From NCBI RefSeq assembly GCF_014138435.1, contig NZ_JACJIM010000003.1:124001-188000 (forward strand): a stretch of DNA of 64,000 nt, given 5' to 3'. The DNA comes from Methylobacterium fujisawaense (lineage in GTDB: Bacteria; Pseudomonadota; Alphaproteobacteria; Rhizobiales; Beijerinckiaceae). A program made the position numbers and the translations under genes. This document shows positions 60,676-64,000 of the stretch, one piece after another (the stretch's first letter is position 1; every line of letters begins with the position of its first letter). The notes under the pieces were generated by a model. That model saw only the letters and a list, made by a program, of their open reading frames with translations. It was not told where the DNA came from and searched no databases.

Positions 60676-62082
60676 ATGACGACACGACCTCCCAAAAGCG
60701 GCGGGCCGAAGGGGCGCAAGCCTCAGGCCGGCAAGTTCGATGCGGGCAAGTTCAAGCCCGGCAAGTTCCAGGCCGATGGCCGTGCCCGTACGGGCCCGCG
60801 CACCAGCGCCCGCGACGCTGCAGAGCGCGCGGCCCGCAATCGCGGCGACGATGCGGGTGCGCGCGATCCCTGGGGTGCGCAGGGCGCCGCAGCCGCAGCC
60901 CCGGCCCGGCCCGCGAAGCCGCGGCGCGACACAGCCGCGCCGCGCGGTCCGCTGGCGGCGAAGCCCGGCAGCCGGCCCGTTTCCAAGCGCTCGGAGGCCC
61001 CTGCGCCTGCCCCGGCCCCTTCCCCCGCGCCGACACCCGGTCCGACCCGCCGCGAGCAGCGCGCGGCCGCCTCCGCGACCCTCGCCTCCGGGGTGCAGAC
61101 CCTGATGGTCGAGCCGGACGAGGCCGGCATGCGGATCGACCGCTTCCTCACCGCGCGTTTTCCGCTCCTGCCCTTTACCCGCGTGCAGACCATTGTGCGC
61201 AAGGGCGAACTGCGCGTCGACGGCAAGCGCGCCAAGCCGAACGACCGGCTGGAGCCGGGCATGAGCGTGCGCGTGCCGCCGCTGCGCCTCGACCAGCCCT
61301 CCGAGCGCCCGCGCAACGCCGCCCGCGAGCAGGACGATGCCGAATTCATCCGGTCGCTCATCCTCTACGAGGATGCCGACATGATGATCCTCAACAAGCC
61401 CTTCGGCCTCGCGGTCCAGGGTGGTTCGGGGACGGTCCGGCACGTGGACGGCCTGCTCGCCGCCCTCACCGGCCCGGATGGCCAGAAGCCGCGCCTCGTC
61501 CACCGGCTCGACAAGGATACGGCCGGCTGCCTGATCGTCGCCAAGACCCGGCTCGCCGCCGCGACGCTCGCCAAGAGCTTCCGCTCCCGGGCCGCGCGGA
61601 AGATCTACTGGGCGCTGACCGCGGGCGTGCCGCGGGTCCGGCAGGGGCGTGTCTCGACCTACCTCGCCAAGGAGGAGCCCACCGACGCCGACGCGCGGAT
61701 GCGCGTCGCCAAGCACGGCGACGAGGGGGCGAGCCACGCGCTGACCTACTACGCGATGGTCGATCAGGCCGCCCAGAAGCTGTCCTGGCTGTCGTTCAAG
61801 CCGGTGACCGGACGGACGCACCAGCTGCGCGCCCACGCGGCCCATATCGGCCACCCGATCGTCGGCGACCCGAAATACTTCTCCGTGGAGAATTGGGAGC
61901 TGCCGGGGGGCATCCAGAACCGCCTGCACCTGCTCGCCCGCCGGATCGTCATCCCGCATCCGCGCACCGGCAAGCCCGTGGACGTGAGCGCGCCGCTACC
62001 GCCCCACATGGCGCAGAGCTGGAACCTGCTGGGCTTCGACGCCACCCGCTACGACCCGATCGTCGAGGCCCCGGAAGCCTGA
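60676..62082 (+). CDS. RluC/RluD-type pseudouridine synthase with long N-terminal extension
   Basis: A 468-residue pseudouridine synthase of the RluA family. The catalytic motif is LVHRLDKDTAGCLIVAK, with an S4-like RNA-binding part (DRFLTARFPLLPFTRVQTIV, VRKGELRVDGKRAK) before it and KPVTGRTHQLRAHAAHIGHP after. Residues 1 to about 135 are basic and Pro/Ala-rich, with GKF repeats, and probably disordered. It modifies a U in 23S rRNA; which position cannot be told. The HAD gene that follows in many Rhizobiales is 1.2 kb downstream. Confidence 0.9.
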   Translation: MTTRPPKSGGPKGRKPQAGKFDAGKFKPGKFQADGRARTGPRTSARDAAERAARNRGDDAGARDPWGAQGAAAAAPARPAKPRRDTAAPRGPLAAKPGSRPVSKRSEAPAPAPAPSPAPTPGPTRREQRAAASATLASGVQTLMVEPDEAGMRIDRFLTARFPLLPFTRVQTIVRKGELRVDGKRAKPNDRLEPGMSVRVPPLRLDQPSERPRNAAREQDDAEFIRSLILYEDADMMILNKPFGLAVQGGSGTVRHVDGLLAALTGPDGQKPRLVHRLDKDTAGCLIVAKTRLAAATLAKSFRSRAARKIYWALTAGVPRVRQGRVSTYLAKEEPTDADARMRVAKHGDEGASHALTYYAMVDQAAQKLSWLSFKPVTGRTHQLRAHAAHIGHPIVGDPKYFSVENWELPGGIQNRLHLLARRIVIPHPRTGKPVDVSAPLPPHMAQSWNLLGFDATRYDPIVEAPEA

Positions 62083-62814
62083 GCGGGCAGCCAGGGCACG
62101 GCCGGGTTCGTCAGGGCGTCCGGGACTTCCGGCCGCCGCCCTGCGGCGCGACCCGCCGATCGCCGTCGGGGCCGCGCCCGGTATGCCGTCGCGACGGTCC
62201 CGCGTCTGGTCGAGTCCGCGCCGGACCTCCTGGGCTGCGGCCACGACCCGGGTCGGGCAGGAGAACCGCTTCGCCGTGCCCGTCGCCCTTCGGCCGAATG
62301 CGCGTCCCGAGGGCGGTATCCTCGACCCGGCCCGGATGCATCGGCTGGAGGAGCGCCCGTCCGGTCGAGGCTCCTGCAAGCTTCGCTGGTGGATAGGGGT
62401 GATGGCTCCGGAGGTCCGTCGCGCCTGCGCCGCCGTGCCGGCACGCAAGGGGCAACGAAGATGGGCGCCTGCGCTCGGTTCAAACGATCGCCCAGGTGCC
62501 ACTGCGGCGACGCGACGCGCCGGATGGCGGGATCCCCGCTCAGAGAAGCGCGTGAGGCCGTCTCGGTCTCCGGTGAGAGGTCGGTTTCGCGCATCAAAGC
62601 GGGCAGCCGCAGGAGCCTGATCGCCGGATCCCCCTTCCATCCCCAAATCATTGTCGCGGGAGATGTGCGCTGCGGTATCCCCGGTGAAAGTGGACCGTCA
62701 TCGGGGCGGGCCGTGCCGCGCATGCCTTGGCAATCGGCCGTGCCGCCTCATATGCTGCCCGCGTCCCGCCGATCCGCTGCGGGGCCAGTTTCCGGCGGTT
62801 CGAGACCCTGACAT
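62083..62814. other. 732-base stretch without recognised gene
   Basis: No open frame here has a recognisable domain, ribosome binding site or codon bias of the surrounding genes. Sequences are moderately GC-rich and less skewed than coding DNA. An open frame at 62389-62811 gives SGERSVSRIKAGSRRS-type text that looks non-coding. It may be a degraded gene. Confidence 0.45.
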
Positions 62815-63195
62815 ATGAAGCTCGCGATGCTGGCCTGCCTCGCCGCCCTGTGCCTCACCGGGCCGATCGCGCACGCCGCACCGGGCGAGGCAGCCAAGGC
62901 GGCGCCGACCGCGAACGGCGCCCATCCGGCCGAGGCGGCGTCGCCGCATCCGCCCGCCGCTCCCGCCGCGAATGCGGCGCCCACGCAGGCCGCGCAGCGC
63001 CCGGCCCCGAACTCCCGCGCGGAGCGCCGCCGGCGTTCCTATGCGGCCTGCAATCGCGCCTCGCACCAGCGCGGCCTGCGCGGCGGCAAGCGCCGGCGTT
63101 TCCTGATCCGCTGCCGGCTCGGCTACGAGCGGACCCGGGTTCCCGGCGGTCAGCCCGCCGCGGCCGCGCCGGCACAGCCGGGCCGGAAGCCGTGA
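62815..63195 (+). CDS. Secreted Ala/Pro-rich protein with PsiF-like motif
   Basis: A 126-residue exported protein. Signal peptide MKLAMLACLAALCLTGPIAH, then AA. A long Ala/Pro-rich linker precedes RRRSYAACNRASHQRGLRGG and KRRRFLIRCRLGY. The pattern AACNxxxxxxGLRGGxRRxFLxxC resembles the PsiF repeat (phosphate-starvation-inducible), with one repeat only. The two Cys could pair. Function unknown. Confidence 0.72.
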   Translation: MKLAMLACLAALCLTGPIAHAAPGEAAKAAPTANGAHPAEAASPHPPAAPAANAAPTQAAQRPAPNSRAERRRRSYAACNRASHQRGLRGGKRRRFLIRCRLGYERTRVPGGQPAAAAPAQPGRKP

Positions 63196-63253
63196 CCGAG
63201 TCCGACATCCGCCCATCCGCGCCGTCGGGGCCGCCTTTGGCGCGTCGTCGGCG

Positions 63254-63919
63254 ATGAGGCTCGTCGTCTTCGACGTCGACGGCACCCTCGTCGACAGCCA
63301 GCACCTGATCGTGGCGGCCCAGGAGGTGGCCTTCGCGGAGAATGGCCTGCCGGCCCCGGGGCGGCGCGAGGCGTTGTCCGTGGTGGGCCTGTCACTGCCG
63401 CAGGCCTTCCGGCGTCTGGTCGGCGAGGACGGCCCCGTTGCGGAACTCTCGGAGAGCTACAAGCAGGCCTACAACCGCCTGCGGCTCGATCCGGCCCATG
63501 AGGAACCGCTGTTCCCCGGGATGGCCGACCTGCTGACCCGGCTCCATGACCGTGGGGATGTGCTGATCGGCCTCGCGACGGGGAAGTCGCGGCGCGGCGT
63601 CGACCGGCTTATCGCGCATCACGGCTGGGCGGAGTGGTTCGCCACGACCCAGAGCGCCGACGACGCGCCGTCCAAGCCGGACCCGACCATGCTGCGGCAG
63701 GCGATCAGCGAGGCCGGTTGCGCGCCGGAGGCGACCGTGATGGTGGGCGACACGACCTTCGACATCGCCATGGGCGTGGCGGCCGGTGCCACGGCCATTG
63801 GGGTCGCCTGGGGGTATCATCCGCCGGACGCGCTCTACGGGGCCGGGGCCGTGACGGTCGTCCCGACGGCCGCTGCGCTGGAGGTGCTGCTTCTCGAGGG
63901 CCTCGCGACGGGCGGCTGA
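63254..63919 (+). CDS. HAD-IA phosphatase (phosphoglycolate phosphatase-like)
   Basis: A 221-residue HAD hydrolase. Motif I FDVDGTLVDSQ, motif II LATGKSRRG, motif III Lys in SKPDPTM, motif IV VMVGDTTFDIAMG. A four-helix cap follows motif I, as in Gph-type phosphatases. The substrate is unknown. In many Rhizobiales the gene lies near an RluA-family synthase, as here. Confidence 0.92.
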   Translation: MRLVVFDVDGTLVDSQHLIVAAQEVAFAENGLPAPGRREALSVVGLSLPQAFRRLVGEDGPVAELSESYKQAYNRLRLDPAHEEPLFPGMADLLTRLHDRGDVLIGLATGKSRRGVDRLIAHHGWAEWFATTQSADDAPSKPDPTMLRQAISEAGCAPEATVMVGDTTFDIAMGVAAGATAIGVAWGYHPPDALYGAGAVTVVPTAAALEVLLLEGLATGG

Positions 63920-63965
63920 TGGCGAAAGGCTCGCGCGCCGGGCCGGAAACGCCTATCTCGCGTCC

Positions 63966-64000
63966 ATGAGCGATCAGACGACAGACTGGCTCGGCGAACC
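63966..64000 (+). CDS. Start of a gene cut by window edge
   Basis: ATG at 63966 opens MSDQTTDWLGEP and is still open at the window end. It overlaps the stop of a 16-codon frame (ATGA) that begins at the HAD stop. There is no clear ribosome binding site. In related genomes an ATP12-type chaperone gene often follows, but 11 residues cannot decide this. Confidence 0.3.
   Translation, partial: MSDQTTDWLGE

Noticed and set aside
62389..62811. 140-codon plus-strand frame in the silent region
   Set aside because: No ribosome binding site, Arg/Ser/Gly-rich text typical of shadows.

Overview
The window is about 70% GC with dense genes, short spacers and frequent ATGA/GTGA overlaps. Its content points to an alphaproteobacterium of the Rhizobiales, most likely Methylobacterium or a close relative. 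Supporting genes are a DUF2093 gene beside ribF, a YcgN-type cysteine-cluster protein, split DUF1214/DUF1254 genes, an alphaproteobacterial cheY-cheZ pair, an EcfG-type sigma factor, an NrsF-controlled ECF sigma factor and Irr-like operators. I saw no rRNA, tRNA, CRISPR array, insertion sequence or phage gene, so this looks like ordinary chromosome with accessory catabolic and metal-uptake blocks.

Layout. 0-8 kb: envelope genes (pbpC, a three-domain MFS/PlsC/AMP-ligase protein) and an SDR. 8-11 kb: cobalt-type nitrile hydratase (nthA-nthB-accessory) facing an MBL-fold protein with N-terminal CxxC pairs, then an EcfG sigma factor carrying a NepR-like N-terminus. 12-23.5 kb: an amide/peptide catabolic block of two amidases, an orphan peptide-binding protein, and a tightly coupled operon of a ThDP enzyme, a penicillin-acylase-family enzyme without signal peptide, an M81 (MlrC-like) and an M20 peptidase. 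23.7-30 kb: a small gene behind a candidate EcfG promoter, a metallophosphoesterase, a VIT1/MbfA-like iron transporter behind a striking double Irr-like operator, lipid A genes (DUF374 acyltransferase, waaA, lpxK), DUF2093 and ribF. 30-35 kb: cheY-cheZ, a creatininase-family enzyme, and DUF1223 with ECF sigma and NrsF. 35-45 kb: PBP1A, DUF1214/DUF1254, small secreted proteins, a candidate sRNA, gshB, a Na+/H+ antiporter and an OprB porin. 45-52 kb: gamma-glutamyltransferase, a methyltransferase, OsmC, divergent bioF and bioA, a receiver protein and a MarR regulator. 52-60 kb: a metal-uptake locus with a COG0523 GTPase divergent from a ZnuD-like TonB receptor, then a second TonB receptor coupled to a PepSY membrane protein, headed by a complete cobalamin riboswitch. 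60-64 kb: Nudix, RluC-type pseudouridine synthase, a PsiF-like secreted protein and a HAD phosphatase.

How the parts may work together. Nitrile hydratase makes amides that the nearby amidase could hydrolyse. The 52-60 kb genes share a palindrome family with core near ATGTTATAACAT, which suggests one zinc (Zur-like) regulon. The second receptor operon in that regulon also sits behind a B12 riboswitch, so zinc and cobalamin/cobalt status may both act on it. That dual layout and the 12-23 kb amide-degradation block are the most promising candidates for an undescribed system. Functional links are inference from layout, motifs and family knowledge; no database search was run.
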